Source: an uncultured Clostridia bacterium (lineage in GTDB: Bacteria > Bacillota_A > Clostridia > Peptostreptococcales > Anaerovoracaceae). From it: a stretch of DNA of 6,637 nt. The number at the start of each line of letters is the position of its first letter. The first letter of the stretch is position 1. Below the pieces are notes generated by a model, which had not been told where the DNA came from, did not search any database, and worked only from the letters and a program-made list of their open reading frames with translations. Location: contig CAMCER010000044.1 in assembly GCA_945873875.1 (NCBI GenBank), positions 1 to 6,637 on the forward strand, written 5' to 3'. Below are positions 1 to 6,278 of the stretch, piece by piece. A program made the position numbers and the translations under genes.

Positions 1-84
1 GGGGTAGTCAGTGAGCCGCCCCCTTTGTAATGGGCAAGGTGAAAAAGTGAGAAATATTTCAACACTCTCTGAGAATTGTCAATC

Positions 85-117
85 TTTACACCCTGTTCAC
101 GCACTTTATGGTAAAAT
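85..117 (+). promoter_or_regulatory. Candidate extended -10 promoter for the tautomerase-hslO unit
   Basis: A TAAAAT hexamer at 112-117 is preceded by TGG at 109-111, giving the TGn of an extended -10 element. The best -35-like hexamer is TTTACA at 85-90, but the 21-nt spacer is longer than the usual 16-18, so the TGn element would have to carry recognition. An AT-rich tract follows. Transcription starting near 124 would give a leader of about 135 nt before the ATG at 258. I saw no recognised riboswitch in that leader, only weak short stems (for example AAGCC 197-201 with GGCTT 217-221). Confidence 0.4.
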
Positions 118-257
118 AAAAAAGAATAAAACAGGGCAGCAGGGGCTAATGGCTCCGGTGCTCAGATGATAAGATAATGCAGAATGGTGGTGTAAAAAGC
201 CGTGAGAGAAGCATGGGGCTTATTTGCCTGGTGCCTGAATGATATAAGGAGGATAAG

Positions 258-491
258 ATGCCGTATATCAAAGTAAAAGCTTTTCCGAAGGATGAGGAAA
301 CTAAGAAGATCATTGCTGAGGGGATCAACAAGGTGTTCGTAAATCACTGGGGCTGCCCGCCGGAGGCCATAAGCATCTCCATTGAAGAAGTTGCACCGGA
401 AGAGTGGGACGAGACAGTAAGAGATAAGGAGATCATCCCCAATAAAGATAAGATGATGATCCTTGACGGAGAAAAGCAGTACGAGAAATAA
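258..491 (+). CDS. Tautomerase family protein, PptA/YdcE-like (77 aa)
   Basis: This is a small cytoplasmic enzyme of the 4-oxalocrotonate tautomerase superfamily, whose members use the N-terminal proline, exposed after Met removal, as general base in keto-enol tautomerisation. The protein begins Met-Pro-Tyr-Ile. Its length (77 codons) and layout match the E. coli PptA/YdcE subgroup rather than the 62-residue canonical 4-OT: a first beta strand, the central helix around residues 12-30, the strand AISISIEEV, then an EEW and an EIIP motif. In processed numbering the canonical Arg11 and Arg39 are replaced by Asp11 and Ile39, so 4-oxalocrotonate itself is an unlikely substrate; the natural substrate cannot be read from the sequence. 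A strong Shine-Dalgarno site (AAGGAGGA, 246-253) sits four bases before the ATG. hslO follows 28 nt after the stop, so the two are probably cotranscribed. Confidence 0.86.
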   Translation: MPYIKVKAFPKDEETKKIIAEGINKVFVNHWGCPPEAISISIEEVAPEEWDETVRDKEIIPNKDKMMILDGEKQYEK

Positions 492-519
492 GCGACAGAT
501 AGAGCACAGACAGAGAAAT

Positions 520-1407
520 ATGACAGACAGATTTATACGCGCTACAGCGGCCGGGTCTCACATCCGCGCTTTTGCGGTGGACTCAACACAGATGGCAGAA
601 AAGGCGCGAAAAATACATAACACGACACCAGTAATGACGGCGGCTTTAGGGCGTCTTCTTTCGGCTGGAGCCATGATGGGATCCATGATGAAAGGCGATG
701 CCGATATCGTAACGATCCAGATCAAAGGCGACGGACCGGCAAAGGGCCTTACAGTCACGGCCGACAGTAAAGGAAATGTCAAGGGCCTTGTGTCAAATCC
801 TCTGGTGATCATACCTGATAAAGCAGCAGGCAAGCTGGACGTAGGCGGCGCCATCGGAAACGGCATACTCAGCGTGAGCATGGACCTGGGACTGAAGGAA
901 CCGTATAACGGCCAGGTCGAACTTCAGACCGGCGAGATCGGTGATGACCTGGCATACTATTTTACAGTTTCAGACCAGACTCCGTCGGCGGTGGGTCTTG
1001 GCGTCATGGTGGACAAAGACCGTACCGTCAGACACTCAGGCGGATTCATCATCCAGCTGATGCCCTATGCTCACGAAGAAGTGGTGGCCGGTCTGGAAGA
1101 GAAGATCGCAGGTCTTGAAAGCGTCACAGCGATGATGGAAAAAGGCATGGGACCGGATGATATCCTTAAGGAGATACTGGGGGATATGAGTCTTGAGATA
1201 CTGGACGAAAAGCCGGTGCGCTTTCATTGTGACTGTTCTAAAGACAGGATGGCACGCGCGCTGATCACCCTTGGTAAAAAGGAACTGGATGAACTGATCG
1301 CAGGCGGCAAACCCATAGAGGTCAAGTGTCATTTCTGCAATTCAACATATGATTTTTCAGTGGAGGAGCTCAGTCAGCTGAGAGAACTGAGCATCGGAAA
1401 GAAATGA
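520..1407 (+). CDS. hslO: Hsp33 redox-regulated holdase chaperone (295 aa)
   Basis: Hsp33 is a cytoplasmic, ATP-independent chaperone that is switched on by oxidative unfolding and protects proteins during oxidative or bleach stress. The whole protein resembles the Bacillus-type family: an early TAALGRLL segment near residue 40, the TADSKGNVKGLVSNP stretch around 80-94, GGFIIQLMP at 174-182, and a C-terminal zinc switch with CDC (Cys237, Cys239) and CHFC (Cys270, Cys273). All four zinc-binding cysteines are present, so the redox switch should work. Length is normal for the family. The frame is open upstream to a TTG at 463 inside the tautomerase gene, but homology with B. subtilis Hsp33 begins at the ATG at 520, which I chose. 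Its Shine-Dalgarno is poor (AGAG, 512-515), so translation may depend on reinitiation after the tautomerase 28 nt upstream. Confidence 0.97.
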   Translation: MTDRFIRATAAGSHIRAFAVDSTQMAEKARKIHNTTPVMTAALGRLLSAGAMMGSMMKGDADIVTIQIKGDGPAKGLTVTADSKGNVKGLVSNPLVIIPDKAAGKLDVGGAIGNGILSVSMDLGLKEPYNGQVELQTGEIGDDLAYYFTVSDQTPSAVGLGVMVDKDRTVRHSGGFIIQLMPYAHEEVVAGLEEKIAGLESVTAMMEKGMGPDDILKEILGDMSLEILDEKPVRFHCDCSKDRMARALITLGKKELDELIAGGKPIEVKCHFCNSTYDFSVEELSQLRELSIGKK

Positions 1408-1544
1408 CATCGGACGCCAGGAGGCGGATAAATATTGAAAAGAAAGACCCGCTGCAGTGGGTCAGGTTCGTATGCGGGCTTGCCATATATATAGCAGGTT
1501 TTACGTTTTCTGCCGCATCTTCAGGTTCGAGCCCAGAGATGTAG
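1404..1544 (+). CDS. Possible 46-aa single-pass membrane microprotein
   Basis: The ATG at 1404-1406 overlaps the hslO stop in an ATGA junction, a classic layout for translational coupling. The predicted peptide has a basic, polar start with RRR at residues 6-8 and KKD at 13-15. A hydrophobic stretch at about residues 20-38 (VRFVCGLAIYIAGFTFSAA) is long enough to cross the membrane, and the tail SSGSSPEM ends at TAG 1542-1544. The positive residues before the hydrophobic segment predict an inside N terminus. There is no strong Shine-Dalgarno (only GGAAAG at 1396-1401, very close to the ATG). The RF-GL-Y-G pattern faintly recalls the first helix of YczE/YitT-type membrane proteins, so it could also be the remnant of a larger decayed gene. 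I do not recognise a family. An 86-codon reading frame on the opposite strand covers the same bases and looks less convincing. Confidence 0.4.
   Translation: MTSDARRRINIEKKDPLQWVRFVCGLAIYIAGFTFSAASSGSSPEM
1446..1463 (+). other. Short hairpin inside the microprotein reading frame
   Basis: GACCCGC (1446-1452) pairs with GTGGGTC (1457-1463) around a TGCA loop, giving seven pairs with one G-U. No run of T follows, so it is not an intrinsic terminator of hslO. It may be a chance fold within the coding sequence. Confidence 0.3.
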
Positions 1545-1692
1545 TGCATAAAAGCCTCGCAGATTACTTTCGGGCAGGAAAGTCCGGTGCAGATGAAAAA
1601 TGAGAAAGGCCTGCGAAAGGAGCAGGACAAACGTGATAAAAAAGCCTGCAGAAGGGGCAGGCTGTACAGATATAGTGGTCAGGGAGTTTCAG
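1545..1692 (+). promoter_or_regulatory. Hairpin-rich leader upstream of the hybrid kinase
   Basis: The 148 nt between the microprotein stop and the kinase start hold three tandem hairpins. H1 is ACTTTC 1566-1571 with GAAAGT 1578-1583 around a GGGCAG loop. H2 is CCTGC 1610-1614 with GCAGG 1622-1626. H3 is AGCCTGC 1643-1649 with GCAGGCT 1657-1663. The H2 and H3 arms are interchangeable: 1609-1614 can pair with 1657-1662, and 1622-1626 with 1645-1649, so mutually exclusive folds are possible. No T tract follows H3, so it is not a plain terminator. A 36-codon frame (ATG 1593 to TAA 1701-1703, 13 Lys/Arg) runs through H2 and H3 and overlaps the kinase start by 11 nt. No known riboswitch consensus was recognised, and a regulatory role is inference only. 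Confidence 0.3.
1681..1686 (+). promoter_or_regulatory. Ribosome binding site fixing the kinase start at 1693
   Basis: AGGGAG lies six bases before the ATG at 1693. The frame is open back to an ATG at 1600, but those 31 extra codons encode a Cys/Arg-rich stretch that would precede a normal short basic N terminus and TM1, and they cover the hairpins H2 and H3. The 1693 start is therefore preferred. Confidence 0.75.
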
Positions 1693-4600
1693 ATGAAAGA
1701 TAACGAAAAGAAAAACAAAATAGTTCCATTCACTGTTCTGGTGGTCATCATCGTTGCAGCGATACTCGTGCTCAGCACATTCTGGATGGGCAGGAGCGCC
1801 AATCAGGCGACTGAAGAGGCTGTCCGCTCCGTAAGCAGGCTCTATCTGGATGAGCTTGCCGGAAGACGTGAACAGGTAGTTTCCACCAATCTGGAAAGCA
1901 GTATAGGCAACATGAAGGAGGCCATAAGCCTCATGACAGATGAGGATCTGAGCAGCATGGAATCGCTTCAGTCTTTCCAGGCAGAGATGAAAAAACTGTA
2001 CAAACTCAATATATTCGCTTTCGTGGACTCTGACGGACTCATATATACATCTCAGGGTACGCGAACAAACATCAAAAGCTACGATTTTGACTACAAGACG
2101 CTGTCTGCTCCTGACATTTCAGTGACAGGTCTTGATACCGATGACAAAAAGGTCATCATCGCCATACCGGTAAAAGGAAAGACGTTCCTGGGAAAAAGGT
2201 TGACAGTCTGCTTCACTGAAAAAGATATGTCCGCACTGCTTGACGGACTCTCACTTCAGTCAGACACCAATGAAATGACATTCTGCAATATATACACCCG
2301 TGACGGTATCGCTCTCTCTAACCTTGTACTGGGGGGTCTTGCAAGTGAGGATAATCTCCTTGACGCCATGAAGACAGCGGATTTCGAAGAAGGCTATTCA
2401 TTCAAAGAGATGAACAGAGATTTCACCGGGGGAAAACCGGGTATAGCTTCGTTCTCCTATAACGGGATACAGGAGAGTCTGGACTTTGTACCCATCGAGG
2501 GTACTAACTGGATGCTCACATACCTCGTCAGAGAAAGCGTTATAACAGATCAGATAAGCGGCGTTTCAGAAAAAATGACCAGAAGGAGTCTCATACAGAC
2601 GATAATGACTATCATCGCACTGGTGATAGTATTCGGGGTAATGATCCTGCAGATCAGACGGAGCTCAAAACTGACTCTTGAAAAAGAGAAGATAGAGACA
2701 GAAAACCGGATAAAACAGGAAGAGATGCAGCAGAGGCTGACCCTTCAGGAACAGCTGCTTGAGCAGGAAAAGCAGCGTGCTCAGCAGGATAACATGATAA
2801 CGGCTCTGGCTTCAGATTACAGAAGCGTCTACTATATAGACCTGGATAATGATAAAGGCATATGCTACAGGACTGATCCTGCTACCAACACCATGTTAAG
2901 CGAAGGTGAGGAGTTCGGATATTCAGAGACCTTCAGAAAGTATGCAGAACTCTATGTCGATGAAAACTTCAGAGAAGGGTTCCTTGAATTCGTGAAACCT
3001 GAAATCATTCGTGAAAACCTTGAGAAAAACCTGGTAGCATCATACAGATATCTGACTAATAAAAACGGTCAGGAGCGCTATGAGATGCTGCGAATGGCCG
3101 GTGTCCGCCATGCTGAAGATAGAGAAGATCATATGATTCATGCCGTCGGAGCAGGATTCTCAGACGTGGACAGCGAAACCAGAGATTCCATGGCTCAGCA
3201 GCAGGCATTGAGCGATGCGCTGGAACTGGCAGAAGAAGCCAACAAAGCCAAGACAGCATTCCTGTCCAACATGTCTCATGAGATCAGAACGCCGATGAAT
3301 GCTATAATAGGTCTCGACAGCATCGCATTGAATGACCCGGATGTCCCGGAAAAGACCAGAGACAGTCTTGAGAAAATAGGGGATTCGGCCCGTCATCTGC
3401 TTGGTCTCATCAATGACATACTGGATGTATCGAGGATCGAAGCAGGGACCATGGTCATCAGAAATGAAGAGTTCTCATTCTCTAAAGTGCTCGAACAGAT
3501 AAATACCATGGTCAGCAGTCAGTGCTCTGAAAAAGGACTGGAGTATGACTGCAAACTCAACGGCCAGATAGATGAATATTATGTGGGCGATGAGATGAAA
3601 CTGAAACAGGTGCTGCTGAACATACTGAGCAACGCAGTCAAGTTCACACCTGAAGGCGGGGAAGTCAGCATGACAGTCGATAAAACAGCATCATTCGGCA
3701 ATAAGTCGACCCTTCAGTTCAAAATAAAAGATACAGGCATCGGAATGGATAAAGAATTCATCCCGAAGCTGTTCAACACATTCAGCCAGGAGGATTCGTC
3801 ATCCACCAACAAATTCGGGAGCACGGGTCTGGGTATGGCTATTACCAAGAGCATCGTTGAGATGATGAACGGCCGCATCGATGTGGAAAGTGAAAAAGGA
3901 AAAGGCACATGTTTCACTGTGACCATCACTTTCCAGGACTGTGACCGCACGGAAACAGAAGACGGCATCAGCAGGATAGATCCTAAGCAGATGAGCGTTC
4001 TCGTGATAGATGATGATCCTATCGCGTGTGAACACGCGAAAGTCGTGCTGGAGGAAGCAGGTATAACATCTGAGACTGTCCTCTCCGGAGCAGAGGCACT
4101 TGAAAAAGTCAGGCTTGCCCATGCACGGAGGACGCCGTATAACCTTATCCTTGTAGACTGGAAGATGCCGGAGATGGACGGTATCGAGACATCCAGAAAA
4201 ATCAGAGAGATAGTGGGCACAGACTCAGCGATCATAATACTTACCGCATACAACTGGGATGAAATAATAGATAAGGCTGTTGAAGCCGGTGTCGACAGTT
4301 TCGTGGCAAAACCGCTGTTCGCGGCCAGTGTCATGGATGAGTTCCATAAAGCTACCAGAAAGAAAGGCATGAGCGGTACGGAGACAAAGGCGGCGGCCGA
4401 TCTCACAGGCAGGAAGATACTTCTTGCTGAAGACATGCCGGTCAACGCGGAGATCATGAAGGAAGTGCTCAAAATGCGCCAGATGGAGGTAGATCATGCT
4501 GAGAACGGAAAGATCGCACTTGAGAAATTCCAGGCATCACCGGAAGGCTATTATGATGCGATCCTTATGGATATCAGGATGCCTGAGATGGACGGCCTGA

Positions 4601-4791
4601 CAGCCACGAGCAGGATAAGGGAGCTGGATCGTGAAGATGCGAAGAAGATACCGATCATCGCACTCACCGCCAACGCCTTCGATGAAGACGTGCAGTCCAG
4701 CCTGCAGGCAGGTCTGGATGCCCACCTGAGTAAACCGGTAGAGCCTGACAGCCTGTTCAGCACGCTGGAAGAGCTCATACAGGATGACTGA
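1693..4791 (+). CDS. Membrane hybrid sensor histidine kinase with two receiver domains (1032 aa)
   Basis: This inner-membrane sensor kinase should autophosphorylate on His and pass phosphate to its own receivers. Domains in order: short basic N terminus; TM1 about 10-32; extracytoplasmic sensor about 33-296 with dCache-like features (FAFVDSDGLIYTS near 110, a closing NWMLTYLV strand); TM2 about 300-321; coiled coil about 325-370, rich in Glu/Gln/Lys; PAS-like domain about 373-493 (YRSVYYIDLDND); HisKA from 517 with the SHEIRTPMN box and His529; HATPase with N box Asn643/Asn647, G1 DTGIGMD (680-686) and G2 STGLGM (710-715); REC1 from 767 (Asp773-775, phospho-acceptor Asp822, Thr851, Lys873); REC2 from 907 (Glu913/Asp914, Asp960, Thr992, Lys1014). 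All catalytic residues are intact. There is no HPt or DNA-binding output domain, so a separate HPt or regulator is needed for transcriptional output, or the receivers act on the kinase itself. The ligand is unknown. Confidence 0.97.
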   Translation: MKDNEKKNKIVPFTVLVVIIVAAILVLSTFWMGRSANQATEEAVRSVSRLYLDELAGRREQVVSTNLESSIGNMKEAISLMTDEDLSSMESLQSFQAEMKKLYKLNIFAFVDSDGLIYTSQGTRTNIKSYDFDYKTLSAPDISVTGLDTDDKKVIIAIPVKGKTFLGKRLTVCFTEKDMSALLDGLSLQSDTNEMTFCNIYTRDGIALSNLVLGGLASEDNLLDAMKTADFEEGYSFKEMNRDFTGGKPGIASFSYNGIQESLDFVPIEGTNWMLTYLVRESVITDQISGVSEKMTRRSLIQTIMTIIALVIVFGVMILQIRRSSKLTLEKEKIETENRIKQEEMQQRLTLQEQLLEQEKQRAQQDNMITALASDYRSVYYIDLDNDKGICYRTDPATNTMLSEGEEFGYSETFRKYAELYVDENFREGFLEFVKPEIIRENLEKNLVASYRYLTNKNGQERYEMLRMAGVRHAEDREDHMIHAVGAGFSDVDSETRDSMAQQQALSDALELAEEANKAKTAFLSNMSHEIRTPMNAIIGLDSIALNDPDVPEKTRDSLEKIGDSARHLLGLINDILDVSRIEAGTMVIRNEEFSFSKVLEQINTMVSSQCSEKGLEYDCKLNGQIDEYYVGDEMKLKQVLLNILSNAVKFTPEGGEVSMTVDKTASFGNKSTLQFKIKDTGIGMDKEFIPKLFNTFSQEDSSSTNKFGSTGLGMAITKSIVEMMNGRIDVESEKGKGTCFTVTITFQDCDRTETEDGISRIDPKQMSVLVIDDDPIACEHAKVVLEEAGITSETVLSGAEALEKVRLAHARRTPYNLILVDWKMPEMDGIETSRKIREIVGTDSAIIILTAYNWDEIIDKAVEAGVDSFVAKPLFAASVMDEFHKATRKKGMSGTETKAAADLTGRKILLAEDMPVNAEIMKEVLKMRQMEVDHAENGKIALEKFQASPEGYYDAILMDIRMPEMDGLTATSRIRELDREDAKKIPIIALTANAFDEDVQSSLQAGLDAHLSKPVEPDSLFSTLEELIQDD

Positions 4792-4822
4792 TAAAAGGAT
4801 CCAGTAAACATAAAAATGCCAG

Positions 4823-4847
4823 AGCCGGGGACTTTTCCCCGGCTTTT
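4823..4847 (+). terminator. Intrinsic terminator after the hybrid kinase
   Basis: AGCCGGGG (4823-4830) pairs perfectly with CCCCGGCT (4837-4844) around the loop ACTTTT. The run TTTT at 4844-4847, then GT, follows. It starts 31 nt after the kinase stop and separates the kinase transcript from the surface-protein genes. The T tract is short but the stem is strong. Confidence 0.87.
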
Positions 4848-4992
4848 GTCATGCGCGATTTTACAAAAACATTACGAAAGTGCCATAAATCCAACAGGAG
4901 TATATAGAATCGCCATCTTCGCGACTGATAGAATTATCTGAAAAGATTATTGGAAGAAATGGATCTTAAGAAGAATAATCCGGAGTAAGACG
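4848..4992 (+). promoter_or_regulatory. Upstream region of the surface operon with weak promoter candidate
   Basis: This AT-rich 145-nt stretch should contain the promoter of the Cna-B gene, because the terminator lies just before it. The best candidate is the extended -10 element TGATAGAAT at 4926-4934 (TGn plus TAGAAT), but no good -35 is seen about 17 nt upstream. A second TAGAAT lies at 4905-4910 next to TATATA. GCGATT (4855-4860) can pair with AATCGC (4908-4913), and TCGC (4910-4913) with GCGA (4921-4924). I saw no c-di-GMP riboswitch consensus. A nine-codon frame with a GGAAGAA site upstream (ATG 4959 to TAA 4986-4988) is too short to call. Confidence 0.25.
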
Positions 4993-6264
4993 ATGAAGAT
5001 CATGACCATAAAGAAAAAACTGTGTCTGATGCTCGTGATGATCATGGCAGCGACCCTGATGATCTCTGGGATGCCGCAGGTCTTCGCAGCGGAAGGATAC
5101 ACCATATACGGAACATATACTGAACCAGGATCCGGCGGTTCGGACCTGCAGCTGTATAAAGTAGGAACGTTCAGCGGCAGCAGTCTGGTCCGCACAGACG
5201 AGTTCAGCGATGCGCCGGTGGACATACCGGTGTTCACAGGAAAAGAGGACTACGCAGATGAAGACGCGTGGAGAGATAAATGGCTCAGCTCGGCAGCTAC
5301 TCTGGCGGAGTATATCCCGGAAGGAAGTGAGCCGGCGGCAACTGCTGTTTCAGACAGTAAAGGGAAATTTTCCTTCACCGGCGTTGAGAACGGCCTTTAT
5401 CTTCTCACAGGCAAAAGCCAGAGCGTCTGGTACGGTGAGACCTACGGAGTGTTGACGCCGCGGCCTATGTTCATCATGGTGCTCAACGGTGATGCGGGAA
5501 GCGGCAGCAAGCCGGGGATCACTGTGAAACCGTTGTTCGAGCCCATCTTCCATAACTATACAGTAGTGAAAAGCTGGTCAGGCGGCGATCCGGAAAACAG
5601 GCCGAAAAGCGTAAAGGTCGAGATATATTACGGCGATGACCTTGAAGAGACAGTGACGCTCAGCGATAAAAACCACTGGACATATTCATGGGAACCGGAA
5701 CCGGACAAGACCAGAAAAAAATGGTCCTGCAAAGAAGTCCTGAGTGATGACATATCACAGGATTACCGCATCGAGATGGTTGAAAACTCCAGTGCTGAGG
5801 CTGATGCCAAGACCATCAACATAACCAACGTATACGGAAGGCCGTCTCTTGAGATCGTGAAAAAAATGAAAGACCATGTGCGGCACGGCGAGCAGACGCC
5901 AGCATACCTGGGCTTTGAGATAACAGGTTATGACAAAGACGGAAAAGTTGTTTTTGTCATGCCGGCGGGTCTTTTGTTCGACGAAAAGAAAACAGAACAG
6001 AAGATAAATGTGAAAGAGATCCCGCGGGGCCTCGCAAGACTTACTGTCAGAGAAAAGTATTCAGGAAACTACAAGCCGGATAAACCTGTAAAAGAGGCGA
6101 AGCTTACTTTTGACGAGAGCGGGAACGGAAAATACACCGTCGAATTTACTAACAAATACGATAACACCACTTATTCAGGCGGCGTCATCAACAGATATTC
6201 GAAGAATGATCTGGGCGGATACGAAGTGAAAGAACAGATCGGGCTGATAACGAAAGGTCAGTGA
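4993..6264 (+). CDS. Secreted pilin-like protein with two Cna-B-type domains, no LPXTG (423 aa)
   Basis: This is a predicted extracellular structural protein. A signal peptide covers residues 1 to about 32-33: MTIKKK, a hydrophobic core and a VFA-A cleavage site. Residues 34 to about 180 look like the N-terminal domain of Gram-positive pilins (LQLYKVG, FSFTGVENGLYLL, RPMFIMVLN, ITVKP). A Cna-B domain at about 187-282 carries Lys193, Glu248 and Asn278, and a second Cna-B-like domain at about 283-390 carries Lys290, Glu354 and Asn387. These are the positions expected to form Lys-Asn isopeptide bonds. The protein then ends in a 33-residue hydrophilic tail with no LPXTG motif, no membrane helix and no basic end, so it is not a standard sortase substrate. 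CGGAG at 4981-4985 is the ribosome site. The next gene starts 14 nt after the stop, with its ribosome site in the gap. The fibre or adhesin role is inferred; the domain calls are fairly firm. Confidence 0.92.
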   Translation: MKIMTIKKKLCLMLVMIMAATLMISGMPQVFAAEGYTIYGTYTEPGSGGSDLQLYKVGTFSGSSLVRTDEFSDAPVDIPVFTGKEDYADEDAWRDKWLSSAATLAEYIPEGSEPAATAVSDSKGKFSFTGVENGLYLLTGKSQSVWYGETYGVLTPRPMFIMVLNGDAGSGSKPGITVKPLFEPIFHNYTVVKSWSGGDPENRPKSVKVEIYYGDDLEETVTLSDKNHWTYSWEPEPDKTRKKWSCKEVLSDDISQDYRIEMVENSSAEADAKTINITNVYGRPSLEIVKKMKDHVRHGEQTPAYLGFEITGYDKDGKVVFVMPAGLLFDEKKTEQKINVKEIPRGLARLTVREKYSGNYKPDKPVKEAKLTFDESGNGKYTVEFTNKYDNTTYSGGVINRYSKNDLGGYEVKEQIGLITKGQ

Positions 6265-6278
6265 GGGAGGCACGATAT

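Noticed and set aside
1..60. Possible C-terminal end of an upstream gene at the window start
   Set aside because: One frame is open for nine codons to a TAA at 28-30, too short to assign to any protein, and no clear terminator follows.
58..82. Possible CIRCE-like heat-shock operator upstream of the tautomerase-hslO unit
   Set aside because: The imperfect dyad around TCTCTGAGA does not match TTAGCACTC-N9-GAGTGCTAA in arm sequence or spacing.
463..519. TTG start for hslO overlapping the tautomerase gene
   Set aside because: The 19 extra residues are polar and basic and lie before the point where Hsp33 homology begins. The ATG at 520 gives the normal family length.
1370..1630. Minus-strand 86-codon frame covering the hslO end and the leader
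   Set aside because: No Shine-Dalgarno or recognisable motif, it is antisense to the hslO end, and the plus-strand ATGA-coupled frame fits the operon better.
1574..1662. Resemblance of GGAAAGTCCGG to the conserved core of RNase P RNA
   Set aside because: Only this short match is present. The other conserved rnpB regions and the roughly 350-400 nt length are missing, and the region is bounded by genes.
3714..4472. Long minus-strand reading frame of 252 codons
   Set aside because: It lies wholly inside the HATPase and first receiver region of the hybrid kinase, whose motifs are intact on the plus strand. It has no family motifs of its own and is a shadow frame.
4959..4988. Nine-codon frame (MDLKKNNPE) just before the Cna-B gene
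   Set aside because: It has a GGAAGAA site upstream but is too short and low-complexity to support as a gene or leader peptide.
5210..5455. Alternative plus-strand 81-codon frame inside the Cna-B gene
   Set aside because: It overlaps the pilin-like N-terminal domain in another frame, is Arg-rich without motifs and has no ribosome site.
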